From Croceicoccus sp. (GTDB lineage Bacteria; Pseudomonadota; Alphaproteobacteria; Sphingomonadales; Sphingomonadaceae): 19,588 nucleotides of DNA. Positions 13,444-19,588 of the stretch are shown piece by piece (positions within the stretch are counted from its first letter, which is position 1; each line of letters begins with the position of its first letter). Both the position numbers and the translations under genes were made by a program. Below the pieces are notes generated by a model, which did not search any database, was not told the origin of the DNA, and saw only the letters and a list, made by a program, of their open reading frames with translations. The stretch lies in NCBI GenBank assembly GCA_029936705.1, contig JAPYSD010000013.1:1-19588 (forward strand), written 5' to 3'.

Positions 13444-13473
13444 TTGACGATGGATAAATCCATGATGTAGCTA
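13444..13473 (+). promoter_or_regulatory. Predicted rightward early promoter
   Basis: TTGACG (13444-13449) is a good -35 box; 17-18 nt later a weak -10 (GTAGCT or TAGCTA, 13467-13473) precedes the first gene at 13497. An alternative -10, GATAAA, lies at 13453-13458 inside O3. Either way O3 overlaps it. Confidence 0.5.
13447..13466. promoter_or_regulatory. Operator O3 inside the rightward promoter
   Basis: ACGATGGA-TAAA-TCCATGAT: matches O1 at 17 of 20 bases. It covers the spacer between the -35 box and the -10 region of the rightward promoter, which would give tight repression in the lysogen. Confidence 0.7.
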
Positions 13474-13496
13474 TCCCCCATCACAGGGGAGACCAC

Positions 13497-13730
13497 ATGC
13501 TCGCTTACGAAACCGCATTCCCGCACGCCGGGGCCACCGCCTACCTGAAGCCGACCGGCCTGCAGGTCCGCATCATCCAGCACCGCGCCGACGAGACCGT
13601 CTTCATTCAGCACACCGATCGGGCCTTGAACGACGCCGAGCGCGCCAGCGGCAACCGCACCGTGCCCATGGCCGACCTGGTCGCCGACCGCCTCGACGCG
13701 CTGCCCAAGCGCCGCCGGAGGGCCGCCTGA
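13497..13730 (+). CDS. First gene of the rightward early operon, 77 aa
   Basis: ATG 13497 has AGGGGAG about 7 nt upstream. The product reads YETAFPHAGATAYLKPTGLQVRIIQHRADETVFIQHTDRALNDAERASGNRTVPMADLVADRLDALPKRRRRAA: a likely small beta domain followed by a helix and a very basic tail. I recognise no family. As the first gene behind the repressor-controlled promoter it would be expressed earliest on induction, a common place for host take-over or anti-defence proteins, but this is inference. Its stop overlaps the next ATG (TGATG). Confidence 0.8.
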   Translation: MLAYETAFPHAGATAYLKPTGLQVRIIQHRADETVFIQHTDRALNDAERASGNRTVPMADLVADRLDALPKRRRRAA

Positions 13731-13825
13731 TGCAGCACTTCCGCGACAACTGGGCGAATTACGGCATCGTGATCTTCGCGGCCGCGGTCGCTGCGCTGAT
13801 TTTCCTGTCGGCGATGCCGTCATGA
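13730..13825 (+). CDS. 31-aa single-pass membrane microprotein
   Basis: ATG 13730 shares one base with the upstream stop (TGATG) and has GGAGG about 8 nt upstream. The product is a short polar head (MQHFRDNWANYG) and a membrane helix (IVIFAAAVAALIFLSAMPS). Its stop overlaps the next ATG (ATGA). No family recognised. The strong ribosome site and double coupling are the evidence that it is real. Confidence 0.7.
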   Translation: MQHFRDNWANYGIVIFAAAVAALIFLSAMPS

Positions 13826-14010
13826 TCCACCGCAATCGAGACGCCCGCACCACGCCCGCCGCGCAGATCTTCCGCGACGGCATCGCGGCCCACGGCCTGC
13901 GCGCCATGGTGATCGACTGCGCCGTGGTCGTGGCCGCCGTGGCCGCCCTCGCCGCCTCGCCCTTCATCGCCTACGGCCTCGACAGCCTGCTGATGGCGCT
14001 GGCCCGATGA
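13822..14010 (+). CDS. 62-aa membrane microprotein
   Basis: ATG 13822 overlaps the preceding stop (ATGA). It has a basic cytoplasmic-type N-terminus (MIHRNRDARTTPAAQIFRDG) and a membrane helix near residues 29-50 (MVIDCAVVVAAVAALAASPFIAYG), then a short end. The positive-inside rule suggests the N-terminus faces the cytoplasm. No function can be assigned. Its stop overlaps the next ATG. Confidence 0.7.
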   Translation: MIHRNRDARTTPAAQIFRDGIAAHGLRAMVIDCAVVVAAVAALAASPFIAYGLDSLLMALAR

Positions 14011-14657
14011 ACACGCTCGAAGAACGGTTCGCGCCATACCGCAAGCTGCTGCTGCTCCATGCCGAAAGCGCCGGGCTCGTTTGGGGCCGGGATGGCGGGC
14101 GGATCCGCGAGATCGCTATCGAAAGCGACCGGCTCACCAAGGAGAACTGCCAGAAGGCGGAAACCGAGCTGCCGTCTATCCAGGGCATGTACTGGGATGA
14201 CGAGCTGAGTCACCTCTGGGCGGTCGGCAGACACGATCCGTTTCTGTTTCTGCATGCTGGTCTCGAATTCCTCGCCCTTGAAGCCGACAACATCTGTCTG
14301 GGCAGGATCCTGACTCTGCGCGCTTTTGCCCACACGCTGGGGCCGGAAGTGACGGATCGCCTGTGCGCCCTCGCGCTGGACATGATGATGGGCAGCTACG
14401 GGACCGAGTATCGACGGATCGAGGCAATCGAGCAGGACGAGGAAACCGCCGAGACCCGGAAGATCTATGCCCCGCTCGATTCAACCGACACACGCTTCGA
14501 GGAGGCCAGCTTCGTCCGCTGTGCGAGCACCGATGAACACGCGACGCTGATCAGCATCGCGGAGATCGACTGCGAGCTTGCCACCGAACTGAACGAGCTG
14601 ATCGAGCTTCGCAGCAACGCCGCCCGCCAGGCCTTGCGCGGGGAGCTGGTCCGATGA
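14007..14657 (+). CDS. Uncharacterised soluble early protein, 216 aa
   Basis: ATG 14007 overlaps the preceding stop (ATGA). The protein is acidic, largely helical, and has no signal or membrane segment. Visible parts are LHAESAGLVWGRDGGRIREIAIESDRL, WDDELSHLWAVGRHDPFLFLHAGLEFLALEADNI, LDMMMGSYGTEYRRIEAIEQDEETAE and a C-terminal helix ELATELNELIELRSNAARQALRG. Codon choice is less GC-extreme than in the flanking small genes, hinting at separate acquisition. I recognise no family; the early operon position could fit an anti-host or anti-defence role, without direct evidence. Confidence 0.8.
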   Translation: MNTLEERFAPYRKLLLLHAESAGLVWGRDGGRIREIAIESDRLTKENCQKAETELPSIQGMYWDDELSHLWAVGRHDPFLFLHAGLEFLALEADNICLGRILTLRAFAHTLGPEVTDRLCALALDMMMGSYGTEYRRIEAIEQDEETAETRKIYAPLDSTDTRFEEASFVRCASTDEHATLISIAEIDCELATELNELIELRSNAARQALRGELVR

Positions 14658-14809
14658 ACGAGCCCAGATGGATGCTCGACGAGGCCGCGCGCTTCGACCG
14701 CCAGCGCCGCCGCAGCCGCCTGCGCCAGTATAACTGGGGCTTCATCGCGGCGATCGCGTTCCCGCTGATCGTCTGGGGCATCGGTGCCGTCTGGGCGGTG
14801 CTGTCATGA
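14654..14809 (+). CDS. 51-aa single-pass membrane microprotein
   Basis: ATG 14654 overlaps the preceding stop (ATGA). A basic N-terminus (FDRQRRRSRLRQYNW, residues 14-28) is followed by a Trp-flanked membrane helix (GFIAAIAFPLIVWGIGAVWAVL, 29-50). The charge pattern predicts N-in topology. No family recognised. Its stop overlaps the next ATG (ATGA). Confidence 0.7.
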   Translation: MNEPRWMLDEAARFDRQRRRSRLRQYNWGFIAAIAFPLIVWGIGAVWAVLS

Positions 14810-15270
14810 CGCTCGCGATCCGCAGGAACCGCCCCGATCTGGCCCTGATCGCCCGCACCGAGCTGGAGCGCCGCCACGCCAACGCCTCGCGCCAGCGCCG
14901 CCTCGGCCAGGCGAAGCCGGAAGAGGCAGAGATCTTCGCCCGCCATTGGGCCGCCATCAACGACATGGCAGGCGGAGAGGCCCCGCCCTTCGTGGCGATG
15001 CACTTCCGCTGTCCGGCAAGCGAGATCCGCTGGTGGCACCTGTGCCCCGAGAACGTCGAGGTCGACCGCTTCCAGCAAGCCGCGCTGCAGGAGCTGCGCC
15101 GAGCGACCGAAGCCGAATGCCTAAAAGAGTACCACGCTAGAGGGAAAGCCGATCACGAGCAGATCAGGGACCGGTTTTGGCGGCTCAAGGCGCTCGACAG
15201 CGCAATCGCCGAGCCAGTGCTCGGCCCGTTCACCTTCCCCGTTCCCAAGCCATTGAAGGAGGCCGCATAG
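14806..15270 (+). CDS. Uncharacterised phage protein, 154 aa
   Basis: ATG 14806 overlaps the preceding stop. The N-terminus is basic and helical (RTELERRHANASRQRRLGQAKPEEAEIFARHWAAINDMA), the middle carries CPASEIRWWHLCPENVEVDRFQQAALQELR, and the end is helical with a Pro-rich tail (GPFTFPVPKPLKEAA). Codon bias weakens after about codon 105 (for example CTA AAA GAG), which may mark a recombination joint. No domain is recognised. Its TAG overlaps the next GTG start. Confidence 0.75.
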   Translation: MTLAIRRNRPDLALIARTELERRHANASRQRRLGQAKPEEAEIFARHWAAINDMAGGEAPPFVAMHFRCPASEIRWWHLCPENVEVDRFQQAALQELRRATEAECLKEYHARGKADHEQIRDRFWRLKALDSAIAEPVLGPFTFPVPKPLKEAA

Positions 15271-15680
15271 TGCCTGAAGTTGACGAACATACGCATGAGA
15301 TCGACGCTGCCGATGGCGGCAAGCGCTACCCGTCCGTCACCCAGCTGACCGACCTGATCTTCATGCTCAACGACGGCGAGTTCAATTCCGCCTGCGCCGA
15401 GAAGCTGAAGATCTTTGCCGCCAACCTGGAAGAGATCGGCTGCGACACCGGCAAGAAGATCAAGGGCAAGATCACGCTCTCGATCGATGTCGAGCGCGAG
15501 GCGGACGGCATCTACTTCTTCACCCCGCAGATCAAGCTGACCACCCCGACCGAGAAGCACGGCCGGACCATTGGCTGGGTCACCGAGGATAACCGCTTCA
15601 CCCCCAACAAGCCCCGTCAGGGCAACCTGTTCGGTACCGTCCGCGAGGTCAGCCAGGCCCGCGTGGTGCGCGACGTCTGA
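15270..15680 (+). CDS. Uncharacterised phage protein upstream of DUF2303 gene
   Basis: 136 aa from GTG 15270, which has AAGGAGG about 8 nt upstream and shares its first G with the preceding TAG. The frame is open from 15177, but that part overlaps the upstream gene. The protein contains SVTQLTDLIFMLNDGEFNSACAEKLKIFAANLEEIGCDTGKKIKGKITLSIDVEREADGIYFFTPQIKLTTPTEKHGRTIGWVTEDNRFTPNKPRQGNLFG: a helical part, then a beta-rich half. I have seen this kind of protein paired with DUF2303 genes in phages, suggesting joint function, but I know no activity. Confidence 0.8.
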   Translation: MPEVDEHTHEIDAADGGKRYPSVTQLTDLIFMLNDGEFNSACAEKLKIFAANLEEIGCDTGKKIKGKITLSIDVEREADGIYFFTPQIKLTTPTEKHGRTIGWVTEDNRFTPNKPRQGNLFGTVREVSQARVVRDV

Positions 15681-15693
15681 GAAAGGAAATTCG

Positions 15694-16620
15694 ATGCCCG
15701 AAATTACTCCGCAGGATGCCGGCACGATGATCAGCGAGGCTGTCGCCGCCGCGCGCGAGTTCCCGCGCCCGATCATCGAGGATGTGATCGATCCCCGCGA
15801 TGCCACCGCGGCTCCCGTGGTCATCTCCGCGCATGGTGTCAGCAAGGTCGAGCCCTCGATCTTCGATGCCTACCGCGTCAATCCGCTCGCCCGTATCGGC
15901 ACCGCGCATCTGACCACGCTCGAAAGCTTCATCGACCACACCCTGCGCTTCCAGCAGTCAAACAGCGCGATCTTCGCCTGCGACGACATGACCAAGGCGA
16001 AGCTGACCACCGTCTTCGATTATCACCCACCCGTGTCCGACCTGGACGAGGCCCGCCACCTTCGCCACCGCGCCGAATACGCATTTCCCTTCTCCGACGA
16101 ATGGAAGGCCTGGAACGAGCAGAACGCCAAGCCGATGAGCATGGCCGACTTCGCCGCGTTCCTCGAGGACCGCGTGATCGACGTCGTGGCCGACGGAGCA
16201 CCGACCACCGACGCAGCGAAGGACTTCGTGAAAGCCGTCGGCGGCACCATGGCCAGCCCGTCAAAGCTGATCGAGCTCGCCCGCAACCTGCAGGTCTACG
16301 AGAATTCGGTGCTGAAAGAGGCGCGCAACCTGTCGTCCGGTGAAGGCCAGCTGACTTTCGATTCCCAGCATGTCGACGCAGACGGTAAGCCTCTCAGCGT
16401 GCCGAACATGTTCATGATCTGCATCCCGATCTTCGCCCGCTCGCCGGACTTCTTCCGTCTGCTTGCGCGCCTGCGTTACCGCAAGGCGAACAACGGGGTG
16501 CTGTTCTGGTATGAAATCTGGCGCGCCGACCTGGCCTTCGAACAAGCCTTCAACGCCGCGATCGACAAGGTCCGCACAGAGACCTCGCTGCCCACCTACA
16601 TCGGCTCGCCCGAGCAGTGA
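15694..16620 (+). CDS. DUF2303 family phage protein (YfdQ-like)
   Basis: 308 aa from ATG 15694 with GAAAGGAAA upstream; it begins MPEITPQDAGTMISEAVAAA. Family-like features are the middle LTTLESFIDHTLRFQQSNSAIFACDDMTKAKLTTVFDYH, followed by ARHLRHRAEYAFPFSDEWKAWNEQNAKPMSMADFAAFLEDRVIDVV and the C-terminal RYRKANNGVLFWYEIWRADLAFEQAFNAAIDKV. These are the segments I associate with DUF2303 (YfdQ of E. coli prophage CPS-53 belongs here). Function is unknown; in many phages the gene lies in early or recombination modules. 13 nt separate it from the preceding gene, with which it probably forms a unit. Confidence 0.88.
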   Translation: MPEITPQDAGTMISEAVAAAREFPRPIIEDVIDPRDATAAPVVISAHGVSKVEPSIFDAYRVNPLARIGTAHLTTLESFIDHTLRFQQSNSAIFACDDMTKAKLTTVFDYHPPVSDLDEARHLRHRAEYAFPFSDEWKAWNEQNAKPMSMADFAAFLEDRVIDVVADGAPTTDAAKDFVKAVGGTMASPSKLIELARNLQVYENSVLKEARNLSSGEGQLTFDSQHVDADGKPLSVPNMFMICIPIFARSPDFFRLLARLRYRKANNGVLFWYEIWRADLAFEQAFNAAIDKVRTETSLPTYIGSPEQ

Positions 16621-16769
16621 CCGACGGCCAGATCTGGTTGGCAATCTTGGGACTGGCGATCTTCACGGGGATCGCCAGCCTGAGAGTGTGGCAGGAAGCC
16701 CCTGAGCGGACCCGCCGGCGCATCGCTCGGAAGGTCGCACAGCGCCGCAGCCGCAGGAGCGCTCGATAG
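16617..16769 (+). CDS. 50-aa membrane microprotein with strongly basic tail
   Basis: GTG 16617 overlaps the preceding stop (GTGA). An N-terminal membrane helix (IWLAILGLAIFTGIASLRVW, residues 6-25) is followed by a tail with some 13 Arg/Lys (RTRRRIARKVAQRRSRRSAR), predicting the tail in the cytoplasm. It might bind nucleic acid at the membrane or act on envelope processes, which is speculation. Its TAG overlaps the next GTG. Confidence 0.65.
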   Translation: MTDGQIWLAILGLAIFTGIASLRVWQEAPERTRRRIARKVAQRRSRRSAR

Positions 16770-16900
16770 TGCCCGGCCCGGTCGAGGCCGTACTGATTGC
16801 CGCCAGCTGCATCCTCGCCGCGCTGTCCGGCTTCCGCTGGGGCAAGCACGCCGCGCAGACGATGGGCCGGCCCGATGAAGAAAGCGAAGGAAGCCAATGA
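16769..16900 (+). CDS. 43-aa membrane microprotein
   Basis: GTG 16769 shares its first G with the previous TAG and has AGGAG about 9 nt upstream. A hydrophobic N-terminal segment (VEAVLIAASCILAALSGFRWG, about residues 5-25) is followed by a short acidic tail (RPDEESEGSQ). No family recognised. Its TGA overlaps the next ATG. Confidence 0.65.
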   Translation: MPGPVEAVLIAASCILAALSGFRWGKHAAQTMGRPDEESEGSQ

Positions 16901-16977
16901 TGTCCCGCACCGCCTGCATCGTGACCCAGCTGCTCTGGATCCTCGCCCTCTGCTTCGGATGGAGGCCGGAGGTATGA
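16897..16977 (+). CDS. 26-aa membrane microprotein (or coupling leader)
   Basis: ATG 16897 overlaps the preceding TGA (a second ATG follows at 16900), with GGAAG about 5 nt upstream; the stop overlaps the DndC-like ATG at 16974 (ATGA). The product is MMSRTACIVTQLLWILALCFGWRPEV in two parts: a polar start and a 14-residue hydrophobic stretch. It may work mainly to carry ribosomes onto the next gene. This is the least certain of the short genes. Confidence 0.5.
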   Translation: MMSRTACIVTQLLWILALCFGWRPEV

Positions 16978-18161
16978 GCAACCTCGGCGTCCATCAGGTG
17001 CACAGCGAAGGTGTCGAACTCACCCTGCAGTCACTTCGCGCCTACTGGTCTGAGCACCAGCATTTCGCAGTGGCCTGGTCGGGCGGAAAAGACAGCACGG
17101 CGCTCCTGACTCTACTGGTCCACCTTATCGACACCGGCGCAATCCCGCAGCCAGAGTGCCTCTGGGTTTTCTACGCCGACACGAGGCAGGAGCTTCCGCC
17201 TATTCAAGCTGCTGCAGAGCAGATCATGGCAAGGCTGCGGAGGCGGAACTGGATCCGCGTCGTAGTGGTACGCGCGCCGATCGACAAAAGGTTCATGGTC
17301 TACATTCTCGGACGGGGCGTTCCGCCGCCAAACAACAACACTTTGCGTTGGTGCACACGACAGATCAAAGTCGATCCGATGGCCGCTGCGTTGGAACAGG
17401 CGCTCGATAGAATGCCGGGCAAGGCACTGATGCTGACCGGCGTCCGACAGGGCGAGAGCGCTATCCGCGACGGACGTATAGCGATGTCCTGTTCGAAAGA
17501 CGGCGCCGAGTGCGGCCAAGGTTGGTATCAGCAGGTGCTGCCAGACGCTAAAGGCATCAAGGGCCGCCTGGCAACTCTCGCGCCAATGCTCCATTGGCGG
17601 GTCTGCTGGATCTGGGACTGGTTGAAGATCTTCGCGCCAATGGCTGAGTTCGGTGAATGGCCAACTCAGATCCTTGCAGATGCCTATGGCGGTGATGATG
17701 CGACTGAGATCAACGCACGCACGGGTTGTATCGGCTGCCCCCTCGCTCAGCGTGACACGGCGCTGGAGACGATCGTCACTATGCCAGCCTGGTCTCACCT
17801 TTCTCCCCTGTTGGAACTGAAGCCGCTCTATCGGTGGATGCGCGAACCGCACCAGCGCCACCGCAAGAGCGGCGTAGAGCGACTGAAAAGCGGGGCAATC
17901 GCCAAGAACCCACAGCGTATGGGACCGCTTACGATTGAAGCACGGCGCGAAGCGCTGGATCGTATCCTGGACATTCAGAATCGCGCGCGCGTCGACCTGA
18001 TCAATGCCGAAGAAGAGGCGCGCATCCGCGAACTGATCGCTGCCCGGACCTTTCCTGACAAATGGACTGGCGGCGAACCGCGCGCCGATCGCTGGCTCGA
18101 TGCCGTTTACGGCGATGGCAGCGAGCAGCCGATCCTGTTTAGAGAGCTCGTAGGGCAATGA
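16974..18161 (+). CDS. DndC/PAPS-reductase family protein (phage-encoded)
   Basis: 395 aa from ATG 16974; the frame is open from 16797 but that part overlaps three smaller genes. The PP-loop SGGKDST at 36-42 binds and activates ATP. LRWCTRQIKVDP (124-135), with C127, is the typical second motif, and TGVRQGESAIRD (155-166) the third. C173, C180 and the CIGC pair (252, 255) could, with C127, ligate an iron-sulfur cluster as in DndC. DndC takes part in replacing a backbone oxygen in DNA by sulfur, but no dndA/B/D/E partner is visible here. Lone members occur in phages with unproven roles (DNA or nucleotide modification, or sulfur use). Codon use is less biased than that of its neighbours, suggesting separate acquisition. 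It is coupled to excisionase by ATGA. Confidence 0.88.
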   Translation: MSNLGVHQVHSEGVELTLQSLRAYWSEHQHFAVAWSGGKDSTALLTLLVHLIDTGAIPQPECLWVFYADTRQELPPIQAAAEQIMARLRRRNWIRVVVVRAPIDKRFMVYILGRGVPPPNNNTLRWCTRQIKVDPMAAALEQALDRMPGKALMLTGVRQGESAIRDGRIAMSCSKDGAECGQGWYQQVLPDAKGIKGRLATLAPMLHWRVCWIWDWLKIFAPMAEFGEWPTQILADAYGGDDATEINARTGCIGCPLAQRDTALETIVTMPAWSHLSPLLELKPLYRWMREPHQRHRKSGVERLKSGAIAKNPQRMGPLTIEARREALDRILDIQNRARVDLINAEEEARIRELIAARTFPDKWTGGEPRADRWLDAVYGDGSEQPILFRELVGQ

Positions 18162-18412
18162 CCGCCCCCGCCAGCTTCATCCCCACCGCGCGCCTCCAGT
18201 CGAAGGAAGGCATCTGCGCCTATCTCGGCGGGATCAGCACCGCGACCTATGACAGCTGGCACGCCAAGGGCATCGTGCCCGGCCCGGTGCGAGGCACCAA
18301 CCGCTATGACGTCAAGGCGCATGACATCGCGCTGGATCGCCGCGGCGGTCTGGAGCATACCGTCTCCGGCGGCTCGACGCTGGAAGACTGGGAACGGAGC
18401 CATGCGGCTTAA
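18158..18412 (+). CDS. Excisionase-like protein (AlpA/MerR-type HTH)
   Basis: 84 aa; ATG 18158 overlaps the DndC-like stop (ATGA). Residues about 10-52 (ARLQSKEGICAYLGGISTATYDSWHAKGIVPGPVRGTNRYDVKAHDI) form the winged helix-turn-helix of AlpA/Xis-type proteins: a 'step into the groove' helix pair, then a basic wing with 'T.RYD'. Such proteins bend attachment-site DNA and push the integrase toward excision. The gene overlaps the integrase start by 11 nt, the usual xis-int pairing. The main alternative would be a small transcription factor of the same fold. Confidence 0.82.
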   Translation: MTAPASFIPTARLQSKEGICAYLGGISTATYDSWHAKGIVPGPVRGTNRYDVKAHDIALDRRGGLEHTVSGGSTLEDWERSHAA

Positions 18413-19469
18413 GCTGAAGGGCATTTACGCGAACACGAAGAAGCTGTCCGACGGCACCAGGCGAACCTACTATTCGCTGCGCGGCGTCGGCGCGATACGG
18501 CCCGAACCGGGCGACGAGGACGCGCCGTTCCGCCCCGGCACGCCCGCCTTCATGCGGGCCTACAACAAGCTGATCGAGGCGCCGCGCAAGGCGCGCATCA
18601 GCGGCACGCTGCAGGCGATCATCGATGGCTATCAAAAGAGCCCGCAGTTCACGAAGCTCGCCGAGCGCACGCGCAAGGATTACGCCAAGCACATCGTGAA
18701 GATCGAGCGGGCGAAGTTCAAACCGAACCTGCCGGCGCTCGCCGCCTATCCGCTCGACGTCATCGACGATCCGAAGATCCGCAAGCGGTTCCTCGACTGG
18801 CGCGACGAGCTGGCGCTGTCATCGCCGCGCCAGGCCGACGCCACGCTGGGCGTGCTGCGCATCATCCTCGAATGGGGCCGCGATCGCGGCATGATCGCCA
18901 ACAATCACGCCACCCGCCCGAAGAAGGTCTACAAGGCCGACAGATCGGACAAGCTCTGGCTACCCGATCACATCGCCGCCTTTCGCGCGGTCGCCTCGGC
19001 GGAGATGCTGCTGGCGCTCGACCTCGCGCTCTGGACCGGGCAGCGGCAGGGCGACCTGCTCAAGCTGGGCTGGTCGAGCTACAAGGAAGGCCGCCTGAAC
19101 TTCCGCCAGGGCAAGCGCAAGCGCAAGGTCGACATGCCCGTCCCGGCCGCGCTGAAGACGATCCTCGACGCCGCACCGCGCAAGGCGACGACGATCCTGA
19201 CCAGCAAGACGGGCAAGCCATGGGGCACCGTCAACTTCCAGCACAAGTGGCGCGCCGCCACGCTCGATGCCGACCTCGACGGCCTGCACTTCCACGACAT
19301 CCGCGGCACCGCATGCACCAATCTGGCCGACGCGGGCTGCACGCCATCCGAGATCGCCGCGGTGCTGGGCTGGACGGTTTCGACAGTGAACGAGATGCTG
19401 GACCGCTACCAGTCGATGACCGCCGCGCAGTCGGATTCCGCCATCAGAAAGCTGGAAGCGCGGGCCTAA
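18402..19469 (+). CDS. int: Tyrosine-family phage integrase
   Basis: 355 aa from ATG 18402, with GGAG just upstream; the frame is open from 18249 but that part is a shadow of the xis-like gene. Core-binding domain at about 65-175 (SGTLQAIIDGYQKSPQFTKLAERTRKDYAKHIVKIE...). Catalytic residues visible: R215 (TGQRQGDLL), a lysine in the KRKVDMPV strand (K242), H298 and R301 (LHFHDIRGT), W324 in the place of the second histidine, and nucleophile Y336 (LDRYQSM). All six positions are filled, so the enzyme should be active. It runs into the tRNA-Gln 3' end 71 nt downstream, its expected attachment site. It lies at the end of the repressor-controlled operon; no separate promoter was identified. Confidence 0.95.
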   Translation: MRLKLKGIYANTKKLSDGTRRTYYSLRGVGAIRPEPGDEDAPFRPGTPAFMRAYNKLIEAPRKARISGTLQAIIDGYQKSPQFTKLAERTRKDYAKHIVKIERAKFKPNLPALAAYPLDVIDDPKIRKRFLDWRDELALSSPRQADATLGVLRIILEWGRDRGMIANNHATRPKKVYKADRSDKLWLPDHIAAFRAVASAEMLLALDLALWTGQRQGDLLKLGWSSYKEGRLNFRQGKRKRKVDMPVPAALKTILDAAPRKATTILTSKTGKPWGTVNFQHKWRAATLDADLDGLHFHDIRGTACTNLADAGCTPSEIAAVLGWTVSTVNEMLDRYQSMTAAQSDSAIRKLEARA

Positions 19470-19471
19470 AA

Positions 19472-19501
19472 GTGCGGAACGGGGTGCGGAACGGTGCGGA
19501 A
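19472..19501 (+). repeat. Three direct repeats GTGCGGAA, candidate integrase arm sites
   Basis: Copies start at 19472, 19484 and 19494 (spacings 12 and 10 nt), the first two extending to GTGCGGAAC. They lie between the integrase stop and the attachment core, where the integrase or excisionase binds arm-type sites in lambda-like phages. Close spacing and place are the only evidence. Confidence 0.5.
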
Positions 19502-19540
19502 TGCCTTCCGGAACAATCCGGGAAAACCGTTTAAATTCAA

Positions 19541-19588
19541 TGGCTGGGGCGGCAGGATTCGAACCTGCGCATGGCGGTACCAAAAACC
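19541..19588 (-). tRNA. tRNA-Gln(UUG), 3' part; prophage attachment core (right junction)
   Basis: Read on the minus strand, this holds the end of an anticodon stem-loop (GGT TTTTGGT ACCGC; loop positions 34-36 give TTG), a short variable loop, a T-arm with GGTTCGAATCC, the 3' acceptor strand CGCCCCA, discriminator G and encoded CCA. The 5' half is beyond the window. The anticodon loop wording is typical of alphaproteobacterial tRNA-Gln(UUG). A tRNA 3' end beside an integrase is the standard attachment site, so this should be the identity core shared with the other end of the prophage. The tRNA is rebuilt intact by the phage copy. Confidence 0.85.

Noticed and set aside
19502..19523. Hairpin TTCCGGA-ACAA-TCCGGGA after int as a terminator
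   Set aside because: The stem contains a G-U pair and no T-run follows on either strand; it may just be part of the attachment region.

Overview
The window is most of one temperate, lambda-like (siphovirus-type) prophage in a high-GC alphaproteobacterium, most likely a sphingomonad. This rests on the GC-rich codon use, an alphaproteobacterial tRNA-Gln(UUG) at the right edge, and phage proteins of types I know mainly from sphingomonad prophages. The host assignment is inference from style and not from a search. The right edge (about 19541 onward) is a phage-host junction: the integrase gene runs into the 3' end of a tRNA-Gln gene on the minus strand. The left edge cuts through the capsid-protease gene, so the remaining head, tail and lysis genes lie outside.

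Layout. Everything from 11992 down to 1 is on the minus strand. It begins with a Cro-like repressor, followed by a CP76/CII-like regulator, a winged-helix protein, several small unknowns, a Zn/helix-turn-helix protein, an adenine-methyltransferase-like protein, and a replication block of small proteins ending in a P4/D5-type helicase. Next come an AT-richer gap that may hold the origin, a DUF6362-like protein, a gap that may hold cos, and the packaging/head genes: small terminase, large terminase (GpA type), gpW, portal (gpB type) and prohead protease. At 12084-12845 on the plus strand is the CI-like repressor. A secreted, VasI/TagO-like periplasmic protein gene (12842-13354, minus) sits tail to tail with it and is a likely moron. 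From 13497 to 19469 a second early operon runs on the plus strand: many tiny, mostly single-pass membrane proteins, several unknown soluble proteins, a DUF2303 protein, a DndC/PAPS-reductase-like protein, an AlpA-type excisionase and a tyrosine integrase.

Control. Three near-identical 20-bp palindromes of the form ATGATGGA-N4-TCCATCAT lie at 12003-12022, 13419-13438 and 13447-13466. One sits in the cro/cI divergent region and two lie just before the rightward operon. They are probably the repressor operators, about 1.4 kb apart, flanking cI and the moron. This resembles the lambda OR/OL arrangement and could allow looping.

Almost every gene pair in both early operons overlaps by ATGA, GTGA or TGATG, which suggests strong translational coupling. 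I used this, together with ribosome binding sites, to choose starts and to recover genes as short as 26 codons. The most unusual elements are the lone DndC-like gene, the run of micro membrane proteins, the secreted moron inside the immunity region, and the widely separated operators.
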